A stretch of 6,207 nucleotides of DNA from Candidatus Muproteobacteria bacterium RIFCSPHIGHO2_01_FULL_65_16 (GCA_001785175.1 MFSY01000090.1:1-6207), one strand, 5' to 3'. Positions 1-5,597 are shown, counted from the stretch's first letter. Program-made: numbers and translations. Notes: generated by a model not told the origin, from the sequence alone.

Positions 1-2
1 GT

Positions 3-359
3 GCGGGTTTACGACAGATCCGCTTTCACGATCTACGCCACACTTACGCGAGCTTGATGATCGCGAGCGGCGAGCACCCGAAATACATCCAGTCGCAGAT
101 GGGTCACTCCTCGATCAAGGTGACCATGGACGTTTACGGCCACCTCATGCAAACGACGAATCGCCAGGCCGCCGACAAGCTCGCGCTGCTGGCGCTCGGC
201 GAGAAAAGGTTGAGCGATTCAGTCAGTAGCAAAGTGGTAGCAACCAACGAGGCGCTCAACGAGGAAAACTCGCAAGTGATTGAAATGAATGGTGGGCCGT
301 GCAGGAGTCGAACCTGCGACCAACTGGTTAAAAGCCAGCTGCTCTACCGACTGAGCTAA
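3..359 (+). CDS. Tyrosine recombinase / integrase, C-terminal catalytic part (5' end outside window)
   Basis: This frame is open from the window edge and encodes the last part of a phage-type tyrosine recombinase, which cuts and rejoins DNA at attachment sites. The catalytic signatures are in order: the HDLRH box (His codon 27-29, Arg codon 36-38), the MGHSS motif with the third catalytic histidine (codon 105-107), and the nucleophilic tyrosine in DVYGH (codon 135-137). About 73 residues follow the tyrosine. The last 20 or so are simply the antisense translation of the tRNA-Lys gene, and the stop codon (357-359) lies inside the tRNA. An integrase abutting the 3' end of a tRNA is the usual edge of a genomic island or prophage, so the element should extend leftward. 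Catalytic residues in this part are intact, so the visible portion is not obviously a pseudogene. The N-terminal arm-binding domain and the true start are not visible. Confidence 0.9.
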   Translation, partial: AGLRQIRFHDLRHTYASLMIASGEHPKYIQSQMGHSSIKVTMDVYGHLMQTTNRQAADKLALLALGEKRLSDSVSSKVVATNEALNEENSQVIEMNGGPCRSRTCDQLVKSQLLYRLS

Positions 360-365
360 CGGCCC
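290..365 (-). tRNA. tRNA-Lys (anticodon UUU)
   Basis: The minus strand folds into a complete 76-nt cloverleaf. The 7-bp acceptor stem is GGGCCGT with ACGGCCC, the D arm contains GCTC/GAGC, and the anticodon stem is GCTGG/CCAGT around loop CTTTTAA, giving anticodon TTT (plus-strand positions 330-332). The T arm is GCAGG/CCTGC with the TTCGACT loop. The discriminator is A (293) and the 3' CCA is encoded (290-292). The sequence closely resembles gammaproteobacterial tRNA-Lys. It reads the AAA and AAG lysine codons. Its 3' end faces the integrase gene, as expected where an element has recombined into a tRNA 3' half and left the gene whole. Confidence 0.97.
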
Positions 366-374
366 GAAAACAGA

Positions 375-409
375 CAGGCACGAGGGGCGAGGATCGAGAG
401 ACGAGAGAG
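375..409 (+). repeat. Degenerate 7-bp tandem repeat, five units (array A)
   Basis: Five consecutive heptamers read CAGGCAC, GAGGGGC, GAGGATC, GAGAGAC and GAGAGAG, giving a consensus close to RAGRnnC. The same heptamer family, including an identical GAGGGGC unit, recurs in the radC-rpmB spacer. The array lies between the tRNA-Lys promoter and the tRNA, so it would be transcribed as a pyrimidine-rich leader. No protein is likely here. Confidence 0.7.
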
Positions 410-483
410 AGGAAGAAACTTCGCTCAGTCGCGCCTTGCCGCAGCAGGCATCTCGTATTTCGTCCCTTGCGTCGGGAGGCGGC

Positions 484-512
484 ATTATCCGGAGCGCCTC
501 CGGGGCTGTCAA
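484..512 (-). promoter_or_regulatory. Sigma70-type promoter for tRNA-Lys
   Basis: On the minus strand a perfect -35 TTGACA (507-512) and a near-perfect -10 GATAAT (484-489) are separated by exactly 17 bp. A GC-rich discriminator (GCCGCC) follows, as is typical of stringently controlled stable-RNA promoters. Transcription should start near 477, about 110 nt upstream of the mature tRNA 5' end at 365. The spacer contains a perfect 6-3-6 palindrome (CCGGAG, CGC, CTCCGG; 489-503). No gene other than tRNA-Lys lies downstream on this strand before the integrase region. Confidence 0.8.
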
Positions 513-516
513 ATGG

Positions 517-545
517 AAAAACAAAAGGGCCCGTGCGGCGGGCCC
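517..545 (-). terminator. Rho-independent terminator of the YeeE-family gene
   Basis: A 7-bp GC stem (527-533 with 539-545, GGGCCCG/CGGGCCC, 5-nt loop) is followed on the minus strand by TTTTGTTTTT (526 down to 517). It begins 33 nt after the yeeE-like stop codon. On the plus strand a run of six T (550-555) lies four bases past the stem, so some activity in the other direction is possible. It insulates the tRNA-Lys promoter immediately beyond it. Confidence 0.88.
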
Positions 546-578
546 ATCGTTTTTTGCCGCGGCGCGGCGCGACGAACC

Positions 579-1700
579 TCAGGCGTCCAGCATGCGGTAC
601 ATAACCTTCATGGTGACGGCGCTGCCTAGGATTATCGCTCCGAGGGCGAGGATCGAGCCGAGCGCGAGCGTCGAGACGCCGGTCACGCCCTGGCCGATGG
701 TGCAGCCCATGGACAGCACGCCGCCGATACCCATGAGCACGCCGCCCGCGGCGTGGCTGACGAAGTCCTTCGCCGAGGCGAACCACTCGATGCGGAATTT
801 CCCGGCGAAGATCGCGTACAAGAACGAGCCCGCGATCACGCCCGTGAGCGCCATGACGCCGAAGTTGACGAACGACAGGTTGGCCGGATCGAGCAGGTAG
901 CGCACGGTGTCGCCCATGGGACTGACGAAGGTGTAGGACTGCACCGCCACCCGGCTCGGCACGACCTCGGCGAACTCGGCCCACTCCTTCCACGCCTGCC
1001 CCATGGCGCCGCCGGTGATCCACCAGCCGGCCACGACCGCCAGGCCGATCACCGCGCCGCTCAGGATATTATCGCCGCGGCCGCGGAAGTCCTCGGATTT
1101 GAACACGAAGACGACGAGACCGAGCGCCGCGGCCGCGCCGAGGATCAGCTGCAGGGGAGCGACATTCTCCATGCCGAGGAAACCACCCACCACCGCGCCG
1201 AGGGCCTGGCTCTGGATGCCAAGGCTGGCGAGGTCAATGGTGGTCGGCGCCAGCCAGCTGTTGAATGCGACCTCGAAGAATTCGGTCCAGAGCATGAGAT
1301 ACGCCGCGATCGAGGCGAGCGCGAGCACGACGAGCGACTTGAGGTTGCCGCCGCCGATGCGCACCAGGGTCTTGTTGCCGCAACCGCTCGCGAGCGTCAT
1401 GCCGACGCCGAACATCGCGCCGCCCAGCAGGTAGCGCAGCCAGGCGAAGTTGGCGGTGCGGTACGGCGGGAAGGTGTTGGCGGGCAGCGTCATGGCGCCC
1501 GTCGCCTCGAGCAGCAGCACGCCGCCGAGCGCCACCGCGATCGCAAACAGCCACGCGCGCATCCGCCCGGTGTCGCCGATGTTGACCCAGTCGGACACAG
1601 CGCCCATGGTGCAGAAATCGGTCTTGTTGGCCACGGCGCCCATGACCACGGCGATGGCGAACACCAGAAGCAGGACCTGGTTATGGATCGTGAATTCCAT
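579..1700 (-). CDS. YeeE/YedE (TsuA-like) family membrane transporter for thiosulfate or a related sulfur compound
   Basis: This 373-residue, very hydrophobic protein has around nine or more membrane segments (for example residues 8-25, 50-70, 88-105, 121-138, 183-200, 212-229, 278-299, 316-335, 344-362). It carries the three conserved cysteine motifs of the family: DFCTMG (Cys30), ASGCGNK (Cys107) and SMGCTIGQG (Cys333). In characterised TsuA/YeeE proteins, such cysteines line the path used to take up thiosulfate. The duplicated GxxxG-cysteine arrangement and the length fit the full-length family. The ATG at 1698-1700 has a GGAG ribosome site 8 nt upstream, supporting this start. No TusA-like (YeeD) partner gene is adjacent, unlike many yeeE loci, so the substrate cannot be fixed. 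The gene appears to be a single-gene unit, with its own candidate promoter (1741-1770) and terminator (517-545). Confidence 0.88.
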   Translation of the reverse strand: MEFTIHNQVLLLVFAIAVVMGAVANKTDFCTMGAVSDWVNIGDTGRMRAWLFAIAVALGGVLLLEATGAMTLPANTFPPYRTANFAWLRYLLGGAMFGVGMTLASGCGNKTLVRIGGGNLKSLVVLALASIAAYLMLWTEFFEVAFNSWLAPTTIDLASLGIQSQALGAVVGGFLGMENVAPLQLILGAAAALGLVVFVFKSEDFRGRGDNILSGAVIGLAVVAGWWITGGAMGQAWKEWAEFAEVVPSRVAVQSYTFVSPMGDTVRYLLDPANLSFVNFGVMALTGVIAGSFLYAIFAGKFRIEWFASAKDFVSHAAGGVLMGIGGVLSMGCTIGQGVTGVSTLALGSILALGAIILGSAVTMKVMYRMLDA

Positions 1701-1740
1701 GGCGATGGCTCCGGCTGTCGTGACGGTTGATATCGGGGAA

Positions 1741-1770
1741 ATAATAGCAACCGCCGCCGGAGCGTGACAG
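1741..1770 (-). promoter_or_regulatory. Candidate promoter of the YeeE-family gene
   Basis: On the minus strand CTGTCA (1765-1770, four of six matches to TTGACA) and TATTAT (1741-1746, five of six matches to TATAAT) are 18 bp apart. The predicted start is about 35 nt upstream of the ATG. The 109-bp gap to queC is locally AT-rich (1780-1810). I see no clear terminator for queC in it, so read-through from queC is also possible. Confidence 0.45.
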
Positions 1771-1809
1771 GGAGAGGCTATAAAGACTTTTCGATAGACA
1801 TATAAAATT

Positions 1810-2508
1810 TCAGACGGCCGGTGGGCGGGCGTAGCTGGCGGGGTCGGGCACGCCGGCGGCGCGGAAGCCGGCCGCGCGCAGGCGGCAGGAGTCGCAGGCG
1901 CCGCAGGCCCGGCCGGCGGCGTCCGGCTGGTAGCACGACGACGTCAACGAATAGTCCACCCCCAGGCGGACGCCTTCGCGGATGATGTCGGCCTTGCGCA
2001 TTTGCATGAGCGGCGTGCGCACGCGCACACGCCGGCCCTCGACCGCCGCCCGCGTCGCGAGGTTGGCGAGACGCTCGAAGGCCTCCATATATTCCGGCCG
2101 ACAGTCGGGATAGCCGGAGTAGTCCACCGCGTTCGCGCCGATGAAGATGTCCTGCGCCCCCTGCACCTCGGCCCAGCCGAGGGCGATGGAAAGAAACACG
2201 GTATTGCGCGCCGGGACGTAGGTGACGGGAATGCCTTCGCTAGGCTTCTCGGGCACGGGGATCGAAAGATCGGTGAGCGCCGAGCCGCCCATCCACGACA
2301 GATCGAGGCGCACGACGCGGTGGTCGGCCGCGCCCAGGCTCGCGGCCACGCGCCGCGCGGCCTCGAGCTCGACGCGGTGGCGCTGGCCGTAGTCGAACGT
2401 CAAACAATAACAGGCGCAGCCTTCCGCGCGCGCGTGCGCCAGCACCGTGGCCGAATCGAGCCCACCCGAGACGAGCACAACTGCTTTTCGTGAATCGTTG
2501 ACTGACAT
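1810..2508 (-). CDS. queC: 7-cyano-7-deazaguanine (preQ0) synthase QueC
   Basis: QueC uses ATP and ammonia to convert 7-carboxy-7-deazaguanine into preQ0, a cytosolic step on the way to queuosine in tRNA. The 232-residue product has the N-terminal PP-loop ATPase motif SGGLDS (residues 14-19), the family motifs FDYGQRH (about 38-44) and [11 protein letters not shown] (about 96-106), [15 protein letters not shown] (about 122-136), and a C-terminal zinc site made of Cys192, Cys202, Cys205 and Cys208. Length is normal for the family. The ATG at 2506-2508 has only a poor ribosome site, and the product begins about six residues earlier than E. coli QueC; no better start is visible. No other que genes are in the window. 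Upstream is the palindrome-rich repeat element rather than a recognisable promoter. Confidence 0.96.
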   Translation of the reverse strand: MSVNDSRKAVVLVSGGLDSATVLAHARAEGCACYCLTFDYGQRHRVELEAARRVAASLGAADHRVVRLDLSWMGGSALTDLSIPVPEKPSEGIPVTYVPARNTVFLSIALGWAEVQGAQDIFIGANAVDYSGYPDCRPEYMEAFERLANLATRAAVEGRRVRVRTPLMQMRKADIIREGVRLGVDYSLTSSCYQPDAAGRACGACDSCRLRAAGFRAAGVPDPASYARPPAV

Positions 2509-2813
2509 GTACTACAAAACCCGCTCGTGATAGCAGTACCAAATGGATCGCTTTGTGCTCTTGGGTCCCCGTATGGCGCGCCGAGCATCGCAAGGCTGTC
2601 GGTCCTGGGGCCAAGTACCAACGAAGGGGGGTTTTTGAGACCCCCTTGGAGCGAGCCGAGCAGCGCAGCGCCGCCGGGAGTAGTACGCGAGCACTGATCG
2701 AGCCCGAGGCGCGTTGTTCGCGCCCGGCGAGTTGCGCAGCGTCCCGGCGGCGCGAGCAGCACAGGGCACCGCGCGCCGTGCGCGCGGCGAGCGATAGGGG
2801 CGTGCTTTCTTTC

Positions 2814-2847
2814 GGTTCCTTTCTTTGCACGAGCAAAGAAAGGAACC
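2814..2847. repeat. Perfect 14-bp inverted repeat with 6-nt loop
   Basis: GGTTCCTTTCTTTG (2814-2827) and its exact complement CAAAGAAAGGAACC (2834-2847) flank the loop CACGAG. This is the strongest hairpin in the window. It lacks a T-run on either side, so it is not a classical terminator. It sits in the middle of the larger repeat element. Confidence 0.8.
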
Positions 2848-2942
2848 CGTCGTGCGGGGGCGGAACCCCGCATAGTACGGGTGCGGGGCGGGAGCATCCC
2901 GCATTCAAATGGACGCCGCCGCAGGCCGCTCGACTACGGGCG

Positions 2943-2965
2943 GCTCGACCCGAAGCGGGTCGAGC
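2943..2965. repeat. Perfect 9-bp inverted repeat at the right edge of the element
   Basis: GCTCGACCC (2943-2951) and GGGTCGAGC (2957-2965) flank the loop GAAGC. It lies just beyond the rpmG terminator and may mark the right end of the repeat element. There is no adjacent T-tract. Confidence 0.7.
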
Positions 2966-2970
2966 ACGCA

Positions 2971-2998
2971 AACAAAAAGCCCGGCTTGCGCCGGGCTT
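2971..2998 (-). terminator. Rho-independent terminator of the rpmB-rpmG operon
   Basis: On the minus strand AAGCCCGGC (2990-2998) and GCCGGGCTT (2977-2985) form a 9-bp stem with a 4-nt loop, followed by TTTGTT (2976 down to 2971); with the closing TT of the stem this gives TTTTTGTT. The stem begins only 4 nt after the rpmG stop codon, an unusually tight arrangement. Confidence 0.92.
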
Positions 2999-3002
2999 GT
3001 GA

Positions 3003-3170
3003 TCACTTGATCTTGGATTCTTTATAGACGACGTGCTTGCGCACCACCGGGTCGTATTTCTTGAGCTCGAGCTTGTCGGGCTTGGTGCGCCGGTTCTTGG
3101 TGGTGGTGTAGAAATGCCCCGTGCCGGCGCTGGAAACGAGCTTGATCTTTTCGCGGATTGCCTTGGCCAT
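3003..3170 (-). CDS. rpmG: 50S ribosomal protein L33
   Basis: The 55-residue product is a near match to E. coli L33 along its whole length: it starts [20 protein letters not shown], continues with [20 protein letters not shown], and ends in ESKIK. L33 is a small basic protein of the large ribosomal subunit near the E site. It contains no cysteines, so it is the zinc-independent (C-) form that does not bind a metal ion. The ATG at 3168-3170 has GAGGG 8 nt upstream. It lies 14 nt after rpmB and is clearly co-transcribed with it. In E. coli mutM follows rpmG; here a terminator and a repeat element follow instead. Confidence 0.98.
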   Translation of the reverse strand: MAKAIREKIKLVSSAGTGHFYTTTKNRRTKPDKLELKKYDPVVRKHVVYKESKIK

Positions 3171-3184
3171 GGTCTATACCCTCG

Positions 3185-3421
3185 TCAGATCTTCTCGCCG
3201 CGGGCGCGCATCTCGGCCAGCACCACGTCAATGCCTTTCTTGTCTATGGTGCGCAGGCCCTGGCTCGACAGACGCAGCGACACCCAGCGCTTCTCGCTGT
3301 CCACCCACAGACGGCGATATTGCAGGTTGGGCAGAAAGCGACGCTTGGTCTTGTTATTCGCGTGGGACACGTTGTGACCGGAGCGCGCGCGCTTGCCGGT
3401 GACTTGGCATATTCTGGACAT
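3185..3421 (-). CDS. rpmB: 50S ribosomal protein L28
   Basis: The 78-residue product begins [20 protein letters not shown] and continues [19 protein letters not shown], the L28 signature, ending in RARGEKI. L28 is a basic protein of the large subunit. The frame stays open 36 codons further upstream, but the ATG at 3419-3421 is the real start. It has AAGGGAGA about 8 nt upstream, and the protein from there has the usual length. It is the first gene of the rpmB-rpmG pair, with a candidate extended -10 promoter at 3467-3475. Confidence 0.98.
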   Translation of the reverse strand: MSRICQVTGKRARSGHNVSHANNKTKRRFLPNLQYRRLWVDSEKRWVSLRLSSQGLRTIDKKGIDVVLAEMRARGEKI

Positions 3422-3466
3422 CTCTTCGGTCTCCCTTGGCTGGACCCGGGACTTGAAAGGCCGGCT

Positions 3467-3475
3467 TTTATACCA
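3467..3475 (-). promoter_or_regulatory. Candidate extended -10 promoter of rpmB-rpmG
   Basis: On the minus strand TGGTATAAA gives a -10 of TATAAA (3467-3472) preceded by the extended TGn element (3473-3475). Transcription would start near 3460, about 38 nt before the rpmB ATG, with the ribosome site in between. No good -35 is seen at the right distance, which an extended -10 can tolerate. An imperfect GC hairpin lies upstream (about 3481-3503). Confidence 0.5.
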
Positions 3476-3506
3476 GAAACCGGGCGGGCTGGGTAGCCCC
3501 GCCAAG

Positions 3507-3608
3507 AAGGTACGAGGGACGAGGCACAAGGTACAAGGTACGAAAACATCCCCTCCCTTCCATCGCCCCTTGTATCTTGTGTATCTTGTATCTCGCCCCT
3601 CGCCCCTT
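3507..3608. repeat. Heptamer tandem repeats in inverted orientation (array B) between radC and rpmB
   Basis: On the plus strand five heptamers run from 3507 to 3541: AAGGTAC, GAGGGAC, GAGGCAC, AAGGTAC, AAGGTAC. On the minus strand six run from 3608 down to 3565: AAGGGGC, GAGGGGC, GAGATAC, AAGATAC, (AC), AAGATAC, AAGGGGC. Both share the consensus RAGRnnC and face each other across about 23 bp, so the RNA could form a long imperfect stem. The array overlaps the last two bases of the radC stop codon. It may act as the radC 3' end signal, since no classical terminator is present there. The same heptamers appear at 375-409. Confidence 0.7.
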
Positions 3609-4281
3609 ATAACAGGCCGCGCTCGCTGAATGACACCACCTCGCCGTCGCCCACGATCAGGTGGTCCAGAAGCCGCACGTCCACCATGGTCAGGGCCTCC
3701 TTGAGCCGGTCTGTGAGTTGCTCGTCCATGCGGCTCGGCTCCGCCACCCCCGAGGGGTGGTTGTGCACCAGAATCACCGCCGCCGCGTTATGCTCCAGGG
3801 CGCGCTTGATGATCTCCCGCGGATACACGGCGGTGCCGTTCAGGGTGCCGCGGAACAGCTCCTCGAACGCCAGCACGCGATGGCGATTGTCGAGAAACAG
3901 GCAGCAGAAAACCTCGCTTTCGCGGTCCCGCAACCGCGCCTGGAGATAGTTTTTGGTGTCCTGGGTGGATTCCAGGGCCGCCCCGCGCGCGAGCCGCTCG
4001 CCCAGATAGCGCCGGCCGATCTCGAGCGCCGCCTGCAGCTGGGCGTATTTGGCCACGCCCAGACCGGGCGCCTCGCATACCGTCTCGGAGCCCGCCAGGA
4101 ACAGCTCGCGCAGCCCGCCGAACCGGCCCAGCAGGTCGCGCGCCAGATCCACCGCGGTTTTGCCCGCCACCCCGGTGCGCAGGAAAATGGCGAGCAGTTC
4201 GGCGTCCGAGAGCGCCTCGGGCCCGCGCGTCATCAGTTTCTCGCGTGGACGCTCCTGTTCCGGCCAGTCGGTGATCGCCAT
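3607..4281 (-). CDS. radC: RadC family protein (JAB/MPN+ domain)
   Basis: The 224-residue product has the standard RadC layout. An N-terminal helical region (about 10-65) leads to a helix-hairpin-helix DNA-binding motif at [11 protein letters not shown] (72-82). A C-terminal MPN+/JAMM metalloprotease-like domain (about 100-224) follows, with a candidate catalytic glutamate in FEELFRGT (Glu140/141) and the metal-binding motif HNHPSG (His173, His175) plus Asp186, spaced H-x-H-x10-D. The family is linked to DNA metabolism, but the original role in repair has been disputed and the reaction is unknown. The frame is open further upstream to 4359. The ATG at 4279-4281 is chosen because AGGGAGGA lies 6 nt before it and the length is then normal. 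It diverges from coaBC, as in enteric bacteria, and lies upstream of rpmB-rpmG. Confidence 0.96.
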   Translation of the reverse strand: MAITDWPEQERPREKLMTRGPEALSDAELLAIFLRTGVAGKTAVDLARDLLGRFGGLRELFLAGSETVCEAPGLGVAKYAQLQAALEIGRRYLGERLARGAALESTQDTKNYLQARLRDRESEVFCCLFLDNRHRVLAFEELFRGTLNGTAVYPREIIKRALEHNAAAVILVHNHPSGVAEPSRMDEQLTDRLKEALTMVDVRLLDHLIVGDGEVVSFSERGLL

Positions 4282-4296
4282 GGCTTCCTCCCTGTG

Positions 4297-4313
4297 AATT
4301 TGCCCGGCAAATT
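4297..4313. promoter_or_regulatory. Perfect 17-bp palindrome in the radC-coaBC divergent region
   Basis: AATTTGCC, one central C, then GGCAAATT form a perfect 8-1-8 palindrome. It is AT-rich at the ends, like a dimeric repressor site. It overlaps the candidate radC -10 by two bases and is centred at the predicted radC start, and it lies 37 bp before the coaBC ATG. It could be an operator shared by both genes or a 5' hairpin in the radC message. No regulator is identified. Confidence 0.5.
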
Positions 4314-4340
4314 TGTACAGCGCGGCTAAGGACAAGTAAA
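4312..4340 (-). promoter_or_regulatory. Candidate radC promoter
   Basis: On the minus strand TTTACT (4335-4340) and TACAAA (4312-4317) are 17 bp apart, each with four of six consensus matches. Transcription would start near 4305, at the centre of the palindrome at 4297-4313. The match is modest. Confidence 0.35.
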
Positions 4341-4349
4341 CTCTAACAT

Positions 4350-5597
4350 ATGGGCACACTGATCAATAAGCGCATCCTGCTGGGCGTGACCGGCGGCATC
4401 GCCGCCTACAAGAGCGCCGACCTCGCGCGCCGCCTGCGCGACGCCGACGCCGAGGTGCGCGTCATCATGACCCAGGCCGCGGCCGAATTCATCACCCCCC
4501 TCACGATGCAGGCCGTGAGCGGCCATCCGGTCCACATGCACCTGTTCGACCACGAGGCGCGTGAGCCGCGCGCGGGAACGGCGCTGGATCATATTGACCT
4601 CGCGCGCTGGGCCGACGCCGTGCTGGTGGCGCCGGCGAGCGCCAACTTCCTCGCGCGCCTCGCCCAGGGACGGGCCGAGGACCTGCTCGGCGCCGTCTGC
4701 CTGGCGACCGCCGCCCCGGTGGCCGTGGCCCCGGCCATGAACCGGCAGATGTGGGACAACCCGGCGACCCAGGCGAACCTGGCCGCGATCCGCGGAAACG
4801 GCGTCGGGGTCTTCGGGCCCGGCGCGGGGTCGCAGGCCTGCGGCGATGTCGGACCCGGCCGGATGCTGGAGCCGGCGGAGCTCGCGCGGCTGCTGGCGGA
4901 GCTCTTCGCCACCGGCGAGCTCGCCGGCCTGACGGTGGTGGTCACCGCGGGACCGACGTGGGAAGCGATTGATCCGGCGCGCGGCCTGACCAACCGCAGC
5001 TCGGGCAAGATGGGTTACGCCGTGGCCGAGGCCGCGGCCGAGGCCGGCGCGCGCGTGCTCCTGATATCCGGTCCGACCGCGCTGCCCGATCCCGAGCGGG
5101 CGCGCACCATCCGTGTCACCGGCGCTCGGGAGATGCACGACGCAGTGCACCAACACATCCACGACGCGCACATATTCATCGGTGTCGCCGCGGTCGCCGA
5201 CTACCGCCCGGTGCAGGCCGCGGCCGCGAAGCTCAAAAAACAGGACGAGGCGCTGACGCTGGAGCTGGTGAGAAACCCCGACATCCTGGCGAGCGTGGCC
5301 GCGTTGCAACCGGCGCCGTTCACTGTCGGCTTCGCGGCGGAGACCGAAAATCTGGAACAAAACGCGCGCGCGAAGCTCGAGAGCAAACGCCTCGATCTCA
5401 TCGCCGCCAACGAGGTCGGCGCCGACCGTGGCTTCGGTGTGGACGAAAACCGCCTGCTGTTGATTGATCGCGCCGGCGTCACCGAGCTGCCGGCGCAGGG
5501 CAAGGCCGCGCTCGCGCGCGCGCTCATACACCACATCGCCGGGAGGTATCATGAAAAAAGTAGAATTAAAAATTCTCGACAGGCGCATCGGCCATGA
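4350..5597 (+). CDS. coaBC: Bifunctional phosphopantothenoylcysteine decarboxylase / phosphopantothenate-cysteine ligase CoaBC
   Basis: CoaBC joins cysteine to 4'-phosphopantothenate (CoaB, CTP-dependent) and decarboxylates the product (CoaC, FMN-dependent) to give 4'-phosphopantetheine for coenzyme A. The 415-residue protein starts with the flavoprotein [11 protein letters not shown] (11-21). Its CoaC residues are His81 in LDHIDL, the PAMNRQMW motif (Asn131) and [12 protein letters not shown] (Cys164). The CoaB half starts near 190 with [11 protein letters not shown], then [11 protein letters not shown] (Asn215), AAVADYRP and the lysine motif KLKKQ (295-299). No strong ribosome site precedes the ATG at 4350; AAGGA is about 17 nt away. 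A possible promoter (TTGTAC 4313-4318, TAAACT 4337-4342) would give an almost leaderless message. The end is some nine residues longer than E. coli CoaBC and overlaps dut. Confidence 0.97.
   Translation: MGTLINKRILLGVTGGIAAYKSADLARRLRDADAEVRVIMTQAAAEFITPLTMQAVSGHPVHMHLFDHEAREPRAGTALDHIDLARWADAVLVAPASANFLARLAQGRAEDLLGAVCLATAAPVAVAPAMNRQMWDNPATQANLAAIRGNGVGVFGPGAGSQACGDVGPGRMLEPAELARLLAELFATGELAGLTVVVTAGPTWEAIDPARGLTNRSSGKMGYAVAEAAAEAGARVLLISGPTALPDPERARTIRVTGAREMHDAVHQHIHDAHIFIGVAAVADYRPVQAAAAKLKKQDEALTLELVRNPDILASVAALQPAPFTVGFAAETENLEQNARAKLESKRLDLIAANEVGADRGFGVDENRLLLIDRAGVTELPAQGKAALARALIHHIAGRYHEKSRIKNSRQAHRP

Larger units (their letters stand above)
2509..2970. repeat. Palindrome-rich intergenic repeat element, no credible gene
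   Basis: About 460 bp between queC and the rpmG terminator is filled with perfect inverted repeats. They are AAGGGGG/CCCCCTT around 2625-2647, a 12-bp pair 2668-2679 with 2742-2753, GGCGCG/CGCGCC 2708-2724, CCGCGCG/CGCGCGG 2769-2787, a 14-bp pair 2814-2847, CCCCGCA/TGCGGGG 2866-2888, GCGGG/CCCGC 2888-2902, and a 9-bp pair 2943-2965. Open frames cross it on both strands (for example 2553-3002 plus) but give low-complexity Arg/Ala/Pro-rich peptides with no ribosome site or domain. From memory, similar blocks with an AAAGAAAGGAACC-like hairpin recur between genes in several gamma- and betaproteobacteria, so I call it an interspersed repeat. I cannot confirm copy number here. Exact ends are unknown. 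Confidence 0.6.

Noticed and set aside
328..1023. Minus-strand frame running from the YeeE gene into the tRNA
   Set aside because: It overlaps both a tRNA and a well-supported gene on the same strand in another frame, and is Arg/Gly-rich.
753..1730. Long plus-strand open frame of 325 codons antisense to the YeeE gene
   Set aside because: It is a GC-rich shadow frame giving a His/Arg/Glu-rich product with no family features. The minus strand encodes a clear membrane protein.
2509..2560. Possible preQ1 riboswitch before queC
   Set aside because: I looked for a small H-type pseudoknot with an A-rich tail near the queC ribosome site. Only a weak GTACT/AGTAC pairing is present, and no convincing aptamer.
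2553..3002. 149-codon plus-strand open frame in the queC-rpmG gap
   Set aside because: It crosses several perfect hairpins and the rpmG terminator, has no ribosome site, and gives low-complexity peptide typical of mis-annotated intergenic repeats.
3507..3608. Heptamer arrays as a CRISPR array
   Set aside because: Units are only 7 bp, contiguous and degenerate, with no spacers and no cas genes.
4326..5588. Minus-strand open frame of 420 codons antisense to coaBC
   Set aside because: It is Arg/Gly/His-rich with no domain and mirrors the coaBC codons. coaBC on the plus strand has all catalytic motifs.
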